Positions 7,004 to 15,874 of a stretch of DNA of 38,107 bases are shown piece after piece. The DNA is taken from NCBI RefSeq assembly GCF_023264675.1, contig NZ_JAHFVG010000053.1, forward strand, positions 1-38,107. The letters are read 5' to 3'. This DNA comes from Rhodococcus sp. (in: high G+C Gram-positive bacteria) (GTDB lineage: Bacteria > Actinomycetota > Actinomycetes > Mycobacteriales > Mycobacteriaceae). Position 1 is the stretch's first letter, and every line of letters starts with the position of its first letter. The notes under the pieces are model-generated. The model was not told the origin of the DNA and made no database searches. It saw only the letters and a program-made list of their open reading frames with translations. Both the position numbers and the translations under genes were made by a program.

Positions 7004-8194
7004 GTGGGAGTCGAGGTTTCGGTCGAGGGATTGACCAAGTCTTTCGGAGTCCAGAAGATTTGGCAGGATGTCTCTTTGACGTTGCCCTCGGGGGAGGTCA
7101 GCGCACTACTCGGTCCGTCGGGAACGGGTAAGTCGGTGTTTCTGAAGTCGTTGATCGGGCTGTTGCGGCCTGAGCACGGCAAGATCTTCATCGACGGCAC
7201 GGATATCCTCCAGTGCTCCTCGCGTGAGCTCTACGAGATCCGGAAGTTGTTCGGGGTGCTGTTCCAGGACGGTGCCCTGTTCGGCTCGATGAACTTGTAC
7301 GACAACGTCGCGTTCCCGCTTCGTGAGCACACGAAGAAGTCGGAATCCGACATCCGCAAGATCGTGATGGAGAAGCTGGAGCTCACCGGTCTGATCGGGG
7401 CCGAGGACAAGCTTCCCGGTGAGATCTCCGGTGGTATGCGTAAGCGCGCCGGTCTCGCTCGTGCGCTGGTGCTCGATCCCGAGATCATCCTCGTCGACGA
7501 GCCCGACTCCGGTCTGGATCCGGTTCGTACGACGTACATTTCGCAGACGCTGATCGATATCAACGCCGAGATCGATGCAACGATTTTGATTGTTTCCCAC
7601 AACATCAACCTGGCGCGTACTGTCCCGGACAACATCGGGATGTTGTTCCGTCGTCAGCTGGTGATGTTCGGGCCTCGTGAGGTGTTGTTGACCAGTGACG
7701 AGCCCGTGGTGAAGCAGTTCTTGAACGGCACGATGATCGGGCCGATCGGAATGTCGGAGGAGAAGGACGAGGCGCAGATGGCGCACGAGCAAGCGCTCGT
7801 CGACGCTGGTCACCACGCTGGTGGTGTCGAGGACGTGGAGGGCATCGTGCCGCAGATGAAGGCGACGCCGGGTACTCCGGTGCGCCAGGCGGTCGGTCGG
7901 CGGCAGGAGCGGGTGCGTCAGATCATGCACACACTGCCGCACAACGCACAGGTCGCCATCCAGGAAAGCCTCGATTCGACGGACCCAGGACATCACGTTC
8001 CTGCCTACGGCGATTCCGGTCAGCAGACACAGGGCAACGAGAGCTACGACAACTCGGGCTACGACAACGCCGGCTACGACAACGCCGGTTACGACAACTC
8101 GGGCTACGACAACTCGGGCTACGACAACTCCGGTTACGACAATTCGGGATATAGCGACCAGGGCCACGGCCCTTCGCAAGGGCGGGGACAGTAA
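7004..8194 (+). CDS. mceG: Mce transporter ATPase MceG (Mkl)
   Basis: This is the cytosolic ATPase that energises Mce lipid importers by pairing with YrbE permeases. The 396-residue protein has Walker A (GPSGTGKS, near residues 40-47), Q-loop (VLFQDGALFGSM), ABC signature (EISGGMRKR), Walker B (IILVDEPDSGLDP) and H-loop (IVSHN). The MceG-specific C-terminal extension continues from about residue 245. It ends in seven YDNSG/YDNAG repeats that are not part of the catalytic domain. GTG at 7004 has GGAGGTC just upstream and is preferred over GTG at 6992. It is the first gene of the operon; the YrbE-like permease starts 5 nt after its stop. Confidence 0.95.
   Translation: MGVEVSVEGLTKSFGVQKIWQDVSLTLPSGEVSALLGPSGTGKSVFLKSLIGLLRPEHGKIFIDGTDILQCSSRELYEIRKLFGVLFQDGALFGSMNLYDNVAFPLREHTKKSESDIRKIVMEKLELTGLIGAEDKLPGEISGGMRKRAGLARALVLDPEIILVDEPDSGLDPVRTTYISQTLIDINAEIDATILIVSHNINLARTVPDNIGMLFRRQLVMFGPREVLLTSDEPVVKQFLNGTMIGPIGMSEEKDEAQMAHEQALVDAGHHAGGVEDVEGIVPQMKATPGTPVRQAVGRRQERVRQIMHTLPHNAQVAIQESLDSTDPGHHVPAYGDSGQQTQGNESYDNSGYDNAGYDNAGYDNSGYDNSGYDNSGYDNSGYSDQGHGPSQGRGQ
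8044..8148 (+). repeat. 15-bp tandem repeats in the mceG 3' end
   Basis: Seven consecutive 15-bp units encode Tyr-Asp-Asn-Ser/Ala-Gly, followed by one degenerate unit (YSDQG). Units differ mainly at the fourth codon and at third positions (TCG/TCC/GCC). The repeat keeps the frame and lies in the cytosolic C-terminal tail of MceG. Copy number is likely to vary between strains through slippage. Confidence 0.95.
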
Positions 8195-8199
8195 GGGCT

Positions 8200-8994
8200 A
8201 TGGGGGGTTCCAAGAAATCCGCACTCGCTCCGGCGAGCGCAGCACTTTCGCAAGCCGGAAACATTGTCGAACTACTGGTGGAGGTCGCACGGGCGACGTT
8301 CCGTCGTCCATTTCAGTTTCGTGAGTTCATCGAACAGGCGTGGTTCATTGCCAGCGTGACGATTCTGCCGACGGCGCTGGTCGCCATCCCGTTCGGCGCG
8401 GTCGTGTCGCTGCAGACAGGTTCGCTGATCAAGCAGCTCGGCGCCGAGTCGTTCACCGGCGCGGCCAGCGTGCTCGCCGTGATCCAGCAGGGCAGTCCGA
8501 TCGTGACGGCGCTGCTGATTGCAGGTGCCGCAGGATCGGCCGTGACCGCCGACCTCGGATCTCGCACCATCCGTGAGGAAATCGACGCGATGCGGGTTCT
8601 GGGCATCGACCCGGTGCATCGCCTCGTCGTGCCCCGCGTTCTCGCGATGATCCTGGTCGCACTGCTGCTCAACGGCCTCGTCTCCGTCGTCGGCATCGCC
8701 GGCGGTTATTTCTTCAACGTCGTGCTCCAAGGTGGTACACCCGGCGCTTACCTCTCGTCGTTCTCGGCGCTCGCGCAGTTGCCGGATCTGTATGTCGCAG
8801 AACTCAAAGCCGCGATCTTCGGTGTGATCGCCGGAATCATCGCGTCGTACAAGGGTCTCAATCCGAACCCGGGACCCAAGGGCGTCGGCGAAGCGGTGAA
8901 CCAGACGGTCGTCATCACCTTCCTGCTGCTGTTCTTCGCGAATCTCATCCTCACCCTGGTGTACCTCCAGGTTGTGCCGGCGAAGGGAAGCTGA
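8200..8994 (+). CDS. yrbEA: YrbE/MlaE-family Mce permease, first copy
   Basis: This is the integral membrane permease of the Mce lipid importer, expected to form a heterodimer with the next gene product and to contact MceG. The 264-residue protein has an N-terminal amphipathic segment followed by about five or six membrane helices. It also has the MlaE-family cytosolic coupling loop (ADLGSRTIREEIDAMRVLGI). The stop is 6 nt before the start of the second permease. The start ATG at 8200 follows mceG by 5 nt, with a weak AAGGG as ribosome-binding site. Confidence 0.94.
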   Translation: MGGSKKSALAPASAALSQAGNIVELLVEVARATFRRPFQFREFIEQAWFIASVTILPTALVAIPFGAVVSLQTGSLIKQLGAESFTGAASVLAVIQQGSPIVTALLIAGAAGSAVTADLGSRTIREEIDAMRVLGIDPVHRLVVPRVLAMILVALLLNGLVSVVGIAGGYFFNVVLQGGTPGAYLSSFSALAQLPDLYVAELKAAIFGVIAGIIASYKGLNPNPGPKGVGEAVNQTVVITFLLLFFANLILTLVYLQVVPAKGS

Positions 8995-9000
8995 CCCGCA

Positions 9001-9861
9001 ATGACCATCGCCAAAGGTCGTGGCGACCGTACTCTCATGCGCGCGAAGCGAATTGCGAGTGCTCCGCTGACCATTCTCGACAACGCGGGCGAGCAGATGT
9101 CGTTCTACGTGCGCGCCATCGGTTGGATACCGCGCACACTCGTCCATTACAAGAAGGAAGTACTGCGGCTCCTTGCCGAAGTCACCTTCGGTAGCGGCGC
9201 CCTCGCTGTCATCGGCGGCACCATCGGCGTCATCGTGATGCTCTCCGGTGCAACCGGCGTCGTCGTCGGCCTGCAGGGCTACGCAGCACTCGAACAGCTC
9301 GGTAGCTCGGTCCTGACCGGCTTCCTGTCCGCCTACGTCAACACCCGTGAAATCGCGCCCGTCGTGGCAGGTCTCGCGCTCTCGGCAACCGTCGGCGCCG
9401 GGTTCACCGCGCAGCTCGGTGCCATGCGAATTTCAGAGGAGATCGACGCTCTGGAGGTCATGGCGGTACCAAGCGTGCCGTTCCTGGTGACCACCCGCAT
9501 GATCGCCGGCTTCGTCGCCGTCATCCCGCTCTACATCGTCGGTCTGCTGGCGTCGTACATCGCGTCGCGGGGGATCAGCACGATCTTCAACGGGCAGTCC
9601 GGCGGATCGTACGACCACTACTTCAACCTGTTCTTGCCACCGGAGGACGTTCTCTACTCGTTCCTCAAGGTGTTGATCTTCGCGTTCGTGTTGATCATGA
9701 TTCATTGCTACTACGGCTTCCATGCCTCGGGCGGACCCGCAGGCGTCGGCGTGGCCGTCGGTAGGGCCGTGCGAACGGCCATCGTCACGGTTGCTGTTCT
9801 GGACTTCTTCCTCAGCCTCGCAATTTGGGGAACCACCACCACAGTGAGGGTTGCTGGATGA
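9001..9861 (+). CDS. yrbEB: YrbE/MlaE-family Mce permease, second copy
   Basis: This is the partner permease of the preceding gene, 286 residues long. It shows the MlaE domain with the coupling loop AQLGAMRISEEIDALEVMAV and several hydrophobic helices. The C-terminal helix runs AIVTVAVLDFFLSLAIWGTT. The last four bases of the gene overlap the start of mceA (ATGA at 9858-9861), so the two are translationally coupled. Confidence 0.94.
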   Translation: MTIAKGRGDRTLMRAKRIASAPLTILDNAGEQMSFYVRAIGWIPRTLVHYKKEVLRLLAEVTFGSGALAVIGGTIGVIVMLSGATGVVVGLQGYAALEQLGSSVLTGFLSAYVNTREIAPVVAGLALSATVGAGFTAQLGAMRISEEIDALEVMAVPSVPFLVTTRMIAGFVAVIPLYIVGLLASYIASRGISTIFNGQSGGSYDHYFNLFLPPEDVLYSFLKVLIFAFVLIMIHCYYGFHASGGPAGVGVAVGRAVRTAIVTVAVLDFFLSLAIWGTTTTVRVAG

Positions 9862-11207
9862 TCGACTCGACGTCGCGCTTGAGGCGACTGCTTCTCGGTC
9901 TTGCGTTCTTCCTGGTGCTGATCCTCTTCCTCGGATGGTCGGTCACGTCCTACAACAAGACTTTCAAGAAGGTCGTCAGCATCGACCTGATCACGGACTC
10001 GGTCGGTAATGCGTTGCCGTCCAACGCCGACGTCAAGGTCCGCGGACTGATCGTCGGCGAGGTCCGGTCGGCCTCCACCGACGACGGTGTCGTCACCGCC
10101 CACCTCGCCATCGATCCCGACAAGGCGGAGCTGATTCCGTCGAACACCACGGCCCGTCTGCTGCCGAAGACACTGTTCGGTGAGCGCTACGTGGCGTTGA
10201 TGATTCCCGAGAACGACACCGCGTCCCCGATCACCGACGGCACCGTGCTGAAGCAGGACACCAGCGGAAGCGCCATCGAGGTCGGCGAGTTGCTGGACAA
10301 CCTTCTTCCGCTGCTCGAAGCGATTCCGCCGCAGGATCTGGCGAACACGCTCGGCGCACTGGCGCAGGGCCTCAGCGGGCGCGGTCAGGAACTGGGGTTG
10401 ACGATCGATCGCCTCGACAACATCTTCAAGGGACTGAACACCGAATTGCCGAACATCCAGGAGGATCTGCGTGGTCTTGCCGACTTCTCGCAGACCTACG
10501 CCGATGCAGGCCCTCAGTTGATCGATGCTCTGGACAACCTGACCGTCACCGGAAACACCTTGGTGGAGCAGCGTCCGGCAGTGGACACGTTGATCTCCTC
10601 GCTGACGGCGACGAGTGCGTCCACAGCGGACTTCCTGCAGGCCAACTCGAACAATCTGATTCGCATCTCGGCGGATTCACGAGAGGCTCTCGAGTTGCTG
10701 GCTCAGTACTCACCGTCCTTCGGCTGCACGTTCGCTCAGTTCGTGCCGGTCGTCCAGCGTGCGCAGAAGGTCATCGGTGTCGGCGACGAATACCGGGGAA
10801 TCAACGTGACCGCATCGTTCGTCAATCCCAAGGGGCGCTATCTCCCCAATCAGGACGAGCCGCGCCTGTTCGACAACCGCGGGCCTCGGTGCTACACGCC
10901 GGCCGATACCGATGCAGGAGAATTCTTCCCGCAGTACCCGGGTGGTTCGGCCAACGACGGCTCGTACCAGGTTCCGTCGAGGAACCCTGGGCCGCAGGAT
11001 ATTCCGGAGCTGCCGGCGCCGCAGTACTCGCCGTTGCCTGGAATCACCGATTCGACTCCCGTCAGCTACGAGGGTTCCGACTTCGAGCGTGACACTCTTG
11101 CCGTTATCTACGGTGAGGCAACAGGAACGTCGCCGGACGACGTTCCGTCCTGGCTGACGTCCGTCGGTGCGCCGGCGCTCAGGGGTGCGGAGGTAACCAT
11201 CAAATGA
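9858..11207 (+). CDS. mceA: Mce family protein MceA
   Basis: This is the first of six substrate-binding Mce subunits, which are thought to form a heterohexameric ring or tunnel across the cell envelope. The 449-residue protein has one N-terminal membrane helix (residues 10-30), an MCE domain at about 38-115 (LPSNADVKVRGLIVGEVRS), and a long coiled-coil helical region. It ends in a Pro-rich tail with Cys residues in FGCTFAQ and GPRCYTP that could form a disulphide. ATG at 9858 is chosen over an upstream in-frame ATG at 9825, because it overlaps the yrbEB stop and yields the normal N terminus. Confidence 0.93.
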   Translation: MIDSTSRLRRLLLGLAFFLVLILFLGWSVTSYNKTFKKVVSIDLITDSVGNALPSNADVKVRGLIVGEVRSASTDDGVVTAHLAIDPDKAELIPSNTTARLLPKTLFGERYVALMIPENDTASPITDGTVLKQDTSGSAIEVGELLDNLLPLLEAIPPQDLANTLGALAQGLSGRGQELGLTIDRLDNIFKGLNTELPNIQEDLRGLADFSQTYADAGPQLIDALDNLTVTGNTLVEQRPAVDTLISSLTATSASTADFLQANSNNLIRISADSREALELLAQYSPSFGCTFAQFVPVVQRAQKVIGVGDEYRGINVTASFVNPKGRYLPNQDEPRLFDNRGPRCYTPADTDAGEFFPQYPGGSANDGSYQVPSRNPGPQDIPELPAPQYSPLPGITDSTPVSYEGSDFERDTLAVIYGEATGTSPDDVPSWLTSVGAPALRGAEVTIK

Positions 11208-12271
11208 GGGGACTACTCGCTCCGCTCGTCAAGCTGATCGTGTTCGCCGTGGTGACCATTCTTGCCACCGGAGTGCTGGCCTTCTCGATCGCGAACATCA
11301 GTGGTGGTGGCGGCGAAACATACAGCGCCGTCTTCAGTGACGTCGCCTCGCTCAACAAGGGCGACGAAGTGCGCATCGCCGGTGTTCGCGTCGGAGATGT
11401 GAAGAAGATCGAGATCGTCAACGAGCGCGAAGCCAAGGTCGAATTCTCGGTCGACGGAAGGGACTACCTGCCGGCGAGCGTGACAGCAAATTTGCGCTAT
11501 CGGAACCTCGTCGGGCAGCGGTACATCGCAATCGAGCAGGGAACCGGGGATCAGGGGGGCAAGATCAATCCCGGTGACACGATTCCGTTGACACAGACCA
11601 AACCCGCCGTCAACCTCACGACTCTGTTCGACGGATTCCGTCCGTTGTTCCAGACGCTGAGTGCCGACGACGTCAACAAGCTGTCGTACCAGATCATCCA
11701 GGTCTTCCAGGGGGAGTCGGGAACCATCTCGGAACTGGTACGCAACACCGCCAGCCTCACCAACACGGTGGCAGACAAGGACGCTGTGATCGGGGCGGTG
11801 ATCACCAATCTCAACACGGTGCTCCAGACGGTCAACCAGAACGACGACCAGCTGGATTCACTGCTGGTCAATACCCAGGCATTGGTGTCCGGGCTGTCGG
11901 CCGACCGCGACGTCGTCGGATCGGCGGTCACCTCTCTTGCGGGTCTGACCGATGCAACGGCGGATCTGCTCGAACCGACTCGTCCGGCGATCCAGGGATC
12001 CATCGCAGCCCTGAACACCCTGGCAACAACGCTGAACAGTCGTGAAGACGACCTCACCAAGGTCATCCAGACACTGCCGAAGAAACTGGACAAGCTGGTG
12101 CGCACAGCGCAGCAGGGCTCCTGGTTCACGTTCTACCTGTGCGGCATCGACATTCAGGCCGGTCCTGGAACGTCGCCCAATCTGAATCTGCCGACGGGAC
12201 TGCCGACCGTGAATCAACCGCTCTACACGAATGCGGCTTCGCGTTGCAAAGCTGGGGGGATCAAGGAATGA
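11204..12271 (+). CDS. mceB: Mce family protein MceB
   Basis: This 355-residue Mce subunit has an N-terminal membrane helix (LIVFAVVTILATGVLAFSI) and an MCE domain (NKGDEVRIAGVRVGDVKKIE). A helical region at about 130-300, rich in Thr, Ser, Leu and Asp, follows. The tail carries Cys residues in FYLCGIDIQ and SRCKAGG. Start and stop overlap neighbours through ATGA on both sides (11204-11207 and 12268-12271). Its expected place is the cell envelope, anchored in the inner membrane. Confidence 0.93.
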   Translation: MRGLLAPLVKLIVFAVVTILATGVLAFSIANISGGGGETYSAVFSDVASLNKGDEVRIAGVRVGDVKKIEIVNEREAKVEFSVDGRDYLPASVTANLRYRNLVGQRYIAIEQGTGDQGGKINPGDTIPLTQTKPAVNLTTLFDGFRPLFQTLSADDVNKLSYQIIQVFQGESGTISELVRNTASLTNTVADKDAVIGAVITNLNTVLQTVNQNDDQLDSLLVNTQALVSGLSADRDVVGSAVTSLAGLTDATADLLEPTRPAIQGSIAALNTLATTLNSREDDLTKVIQTLPKKLDKLVRTAQQGSWFTFYLCGIDIQAGPGTSPNLNLPTGLPTVNQPLYTNAASRCKAGGIKE

Positions 12272-13260
12272 AAAAGCGTAGCCCCGTGGTTCTCGGCGCA
12301 CTCGGCATCGCCATTGTGCTGCTTGCCACGATCTCGGTGTTCTTCCTCGACAAGCTACCGATCCTCGGTGCCGGGTCCACGTACACCGCGCAGTTCACCG
12401 AAGCCGCAGGCCTCAAGCCCGGAAACGAAGTTCGTATCGCGGGTGTGAAAGTGGGCAAGGTCAGCTCGGTGGAACTCGACGGAGACAGGGTCAACGTCGA
12501 TTTTCAGGTCCAGGATGCATGGGTGGGCAACAACTCCTCGGCGTCGATCCAGATCAAGACGTTGCTCGGTCAGAAGTATCTCGCCATCGACCCGCGTGGT
12601 GACGACGTACTGAAGCCGAAGGAGCCGATTCCCGTCGAACGGACCACATCGCCGTACGACGTGATCGACGCCTTCTCCGACGCGGCCTCGACCATCGAGG
12701 ACATCGACACCAACCAGCTGGCGTCGAGCTTCGAGACGTTGTCGCAGGCGTTCTCGGAGACCCCGACCGACATTCGTGCTTCTCTCGACGGAGTCAGTCG
12801 ACTCTCCGAGAGCATCGCGAGCCGCGACGACGAACTGCAGAAGCTGTTCGAAGCGACCGGCAAGACCTCGAAGGTGTTGGCGGACAGGAACGAAGAGTTC
12901 AACCGCCTGATCACCGATGCAGGCCCGTTGCTCGAAGAACTGAACAATCGCCAGCAGTCGATCTCGCAGCTGCTCACCGGAGTTCAGCGACTCTCGCAGC
13001 AGCTCACCGGTCTCGTGCGGGACAACGAACAGCAGATCACCCCGATGCTCCAGCAGTTGAACGGAGTCATCGACATCCTGAACAAGAACAACGACGCGTT
13101 GTCCAGAGGCCTCGAACTGTATGCACCGTTCGTTCGTCTGTACTCCAACGTCGTCGGAAACGGCCGCTGGCTCGATATCACCTTGGCCAACCTCACACCT
13201 CCCGGCCTGCCGCTGATTCCGGGCTACCGCGAACCTGCGCGAGACCTGGGGGGCAACTGA
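12268..13260 (+). CDS. mceC: Mce family protein MceC
   Basis: This 330-residue Mce subunit begins MKKRSPVVLGALGIAIVLLA, a positively charged end plus membrane helix. The MCE domain follows at about 37-115 (LKPGNEVRIAGVKVGKVSSV), then a long helix-forming segment with Gln/Glu/Leu heptads. Although the frame extends upstream to 12139, ATG at 12268 overlaps the mceB stop and gives the standard N terminus. Its stop (TGA 13258-13260) shares one base with the mceD start. Confidence 0.93.
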   Translation: MKKRSPVVLGALGIAIVLLATISVFFLDKLPILGAGSTYTAQFTEAAGLKPGNEVRIAGVKVGKVSSVELDGDRVNVDFQVQDAWVGNNSSASIQIKTLLGQKYLAIDPRGDDVLKPKEPIPVERTTSPYDVIDAFSDAASTIEDIDTNQLASSFETLSQAFSETPTDIRASLDGVSRLSESIASRDDELQKLFEATGKTSKVLADRNEEFNRLITDAGPLLEELNNRQQSISQLLTGVQRLSQQLTGLVRDNEQQITPMLQQLNGVIDILNKNNDALSRGLELYAPFVRLYSNVVGNGRWLDITLANLTPPGLPLIPGYREPARDLGGN

Positions 13261-14540
13261 TGAGTGATTCGGGAGAAACCGTGAAGAAGACCGGCGGCAG
13301 CCGCGCCGTCATCGCGGGTGTCGTCATCGCCGCACTCGTCATCGCAGGCGGCCTGTGGTGGTTGTTCACCCGGGCGGGCGCCACCAACATCACCGCGTAC
13401 TTCGACAAGTCCGTCGGCATCTACGAGGGATCTGACGTCCGCGTTCTCGGCGTCTCGGTCGGCGAAGTGACGTCGGTGGTCCCTCAGGGTGACCAGGTCG
13501 AGGTCAAGATGCGGGTTCAACGCGGCGTCGACATCCCGTCGGATGCGAAGGCCGCTCAGATCACGCCGTCGCTCGTCTCCGATCGTTACGTCCAACTTGC
13601 TCCGGCCTATTCGGGCGGAGACAAGATGTCGGGCGACACCGTCATCCCGCGGGAGCGGACGGCTACACCCGTCGAGGTCGACCAGATCTACGCCAGCATC
13701 GACGAACTGTCCAACGCGCTCGGACCGAACGGCGCGAATGCCAACGGTGCGCTCACCGACCTGGTGAACACGGGCGCCGCGAACCTGGACGGTAACGGTG
13801 CTGCCCTGGGCGACACCATCACTCAGCTGTCCGATGCGTCGCGCACCCTCAGCGACTCGCGCGGCGATCTGTTCGACACCGTCAAGAATCTGCAGACCTT
13901 CGTCTCGGCGCTCGCGGCCAACGATCAGCAGGTTCGAGAGTTCAACAACCAGCTTTCCGATCTGACGAGCTTCCTCAACGGGGAACGGGACGATCTGGGA
14001 GCTGCACTGAACCAGCTGTCCATTTCACTCGGCGACGTCGCCGGATTCGTGGCGGACAACCGAGATCAGTTGGTAACCGCCGCGAACGGACTGGTGCAGC
14101 CGACTCAGACGCTGTCGGATCAGAAGGAATCCCTCGTGGAGACCTTGACGATTCTGCCGCTGGCGATCAGCAACCTGGTCAACTCCTACGACGCGGAGTC
14201 GGGGACACTCGCGTCGCGAGCGAACCTGCAGAACGAAACTCAGGATCCGCTCGGAACGGTCTGCCGTCTGATCGACCTCGGCAAGCTGGTCCCGGGAGAC
14301 CCGCGCTTCGAACAGCTGGGTGCTCAGATTCAGCCGGTCATCGATCGCTGCGGTGAGTTCACCTCACTGATTCAGGGACCGGTACGAGATTCCGGACTGG
14401 TACTTCCGTTCGGCGTATTGACCAACGACACCCAGCAGGACCAGGTCGTCCCTGGCACCGTGCCCGGCAATGTCTCACCACGACTGGGCGAAAACAACAC
14501 GATGCCCGGTCTGCAGCAATCGCTTGGAGGGGGACAGTGA
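13260..14540 (+). CDS. mceD: Mce family protein MceD
   Basis: This 426-residue Mce subunit has a short charged N terminus, a membrane helix near 15-38 (VIAGVVIAALVIAGGLWWLF) and an MCE domain (IYEGSDVRVLGVSVGEVTSV). A helical region and a Gly/Gln/Pro-rich C terminus follow. ATG at 13260 uses the last base of the mceC stop. The GTG of mceE overlaps its end by four bases. Confidence 0.93.
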   Translation: MSDSGETVKKTGGSRAVIAGVVIAALVIAGGLWWLFTRAGATNITAYFDKSVGIYEGSDVRVLGVSVGEVTSVVPQGDQVEVKMRVQRGVDIPSDAKAAQITPSLVSDRYVQLAPAYSGGDKMSGDTVIPRERTATPVEVDQIYASIDELSNALGPNGANANGALTDLVNTGAANLDGNGAALGDTITQLSDASRTLSDSRGDLFDTVKNLQTFVSALAANDQQVREFNNQLSDLTSFLNGERDDLGAALNQLSISLGDVAGFVADNRDQLVTAANGLVQPTQTLSDQKESLVETLTILPLAISNLVNSYDAESGTLASRANLQNETQDPLGTVCRLIDLGKLVPGDPRFEQLGAQIQPVIDRCGEFTSLIQGPVRDSGLVLPFGVLTNDTQQDQVVPGTVPGNVSPRLGENNTMPGLQQSLGGGQ

Positions 14541-15874
14541 TCTTCTCGATCAGAACATCGCTGAAGGGCAGAGCCCGCGATGGGGACTCCCCGTCGACCG
14601 GACGACGCCGGCAGTTGACTGTCGTCGTCGGCGCCACGATCGTCGCTCTCTCGGCTACCGCATGTTCACAGGGCGTCTACGGGATTCCGCTTCCCGGCGG
14701 CGCCGACACCGGGAGCAACCCGATTCGGTTGACGATCCAGTTCCAGGACGTGCTCGATCTCGTTCCGCAGTCCACCGTGAAGGTCGACGGTGTCGAGGTC
14801 GGCCGAGTCGATTCGATCTCGGTGCCCGACGGTGAGTGGACCGCCAACGTCGACGTGGTCGTGAACGACTCGGTGAATCTGCCGGCCAACGCCACGGCTG
14901 CCGTCGAACAGACATCGATCCTCGGTGAGAAGTTCATCCAGCTGACGGTGCCCGCCGGTGATGCCGATCCGAAGAAGCTCGCCGACGGTGACACGATCCC
15001 GCTGGATCGAACGCGTGTCACCACCAACATCGAACAGGTGCTCGGCGCACTGTCGTTGGTCCTCAACGGTGGTGGCGTCGGCCAGCTGGCTCCGATCGTC
15101 AAGGAGTTGAACGCCGCTTTCTCGGGCCGCGAGGGTACGACGCGAAACCTGTTGGAAGAGGCCAATACTCTGATCGGCGGTCTGGAGCAGCAGAAGACCG
15201 ACATCACGCGTGCGCTGGACGGTCTCGACGTACTGACCACCCAGGTCAGCGCTCAGACGGACAAGATCGATCGAGTGCTGAAAGATCTTCCGATCGCCAC
15301 CGGCGTGCTGGAAGAACAGCGTCCTCAATTGACGCAGATGCTCGGGCAACTCGATCGTCTCGGCACCGTCGGAACCGACGTGATCGACCAGTCCAAGGAC
15401 GACCTCATCGCGGATCTTCGTGCTCTGCGGCCGACCTTGCAGGCTCTGGCGGCGTCGGCCGACGACATCGTGACCACCTTGCCGCTCATTCCGACGCTTC
15501 CGTTCCCCGACGGCATCGAGCAGGTCACCGAGGGTAACTCGGCGAACCTTTTCCTCTCGCTCGACCTGTCCATCGGTACCGCTCTGCGCAACTTCGGTGT
15601 CGGAGAGGGCGATCCGGTCTACATTCCGCCGAAGTACGGTGACAAGTTGCCGCTGGTGGATCCGTCGAACCCGTATTACAACGGCAACGGTCCGCGTCCG
15701 GGTTGGCCGACCATCTCGCTGCTGCCTCTGCCACCGATCATTCCGAACCCGACCCCGGCACCAGGTGTGCCGGTGGAACCGGGAACCGAACCGGACGACG
15801 GTGAAGTTGCTGCGGCACCGACACCCTTCGCACCTCTGAACGATCTTCTCGAGCAACTCGGAGGTGGGCTGTGA
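14537..15874 (+). CDS. mceE: Mce family lipoprotein MceE
   Basis: MceE is normally the lipid-anchored Mce subunit (LprK type in mycobacteria). Here the 445-residue protein has a basic N terminus, a hydrophobic stretch and a lipobox-like end, LSATACSQG, with the lipidated Cys near residue 43. The MCE domain follows (PQSTVKVDGVEVGRVDS), then the helical region. The C terminus is Pro-rich, starting PLPPIIPNPTPAPG, and is typical of this subunit. GTG at 14537 overlaps the mceD stop (GTGA). Confidence 0.93.
   Translation: MIFSIRTSLKGRARDGDSPSTGRRRQLTVVVGATIVALSATACSQGVYGIPLPGGADTGSNPIRLTIQFQDVLDLVPQSTVKVDGVEVGRVDSISVPDGEWTANVDVVVNDSVNLPANATAAVEQTSILGEKFIQLTVPAGDADPKKLADGDTIPLDRTRVTTNIEQVLGALSLVLNGGGVGQLAPIVKELNAAFSGREGTTRNLLEEANTLIGGLEQQKTDITRALDGLDVLTTQVSAQTDKIDRVLKDLPIATGVLEEQRPQLTQMLGQLDRLGTVGTDVIDQSKDDLIADLRALRPTLQALAASADDIVTTLPLIPTLPFPDGIEQVTEGNSANLFLSLDLSIGTALRNFGVGEGDPVYIPPKYGDKLPLVDPSNPYYNGNGPRPGWPTISLLPLPPIIPNPTPAPGVPVEPGTEPDDGEVAAAPTPFAPLNDLLEQLGGGL

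Noticed and set aside
8044..8148. CRISPR-like look of the regular repeats
   Set aside because: The 15-bp units are contiguous without spacers and encode an in-frame peptide repeat at the end of mceG.
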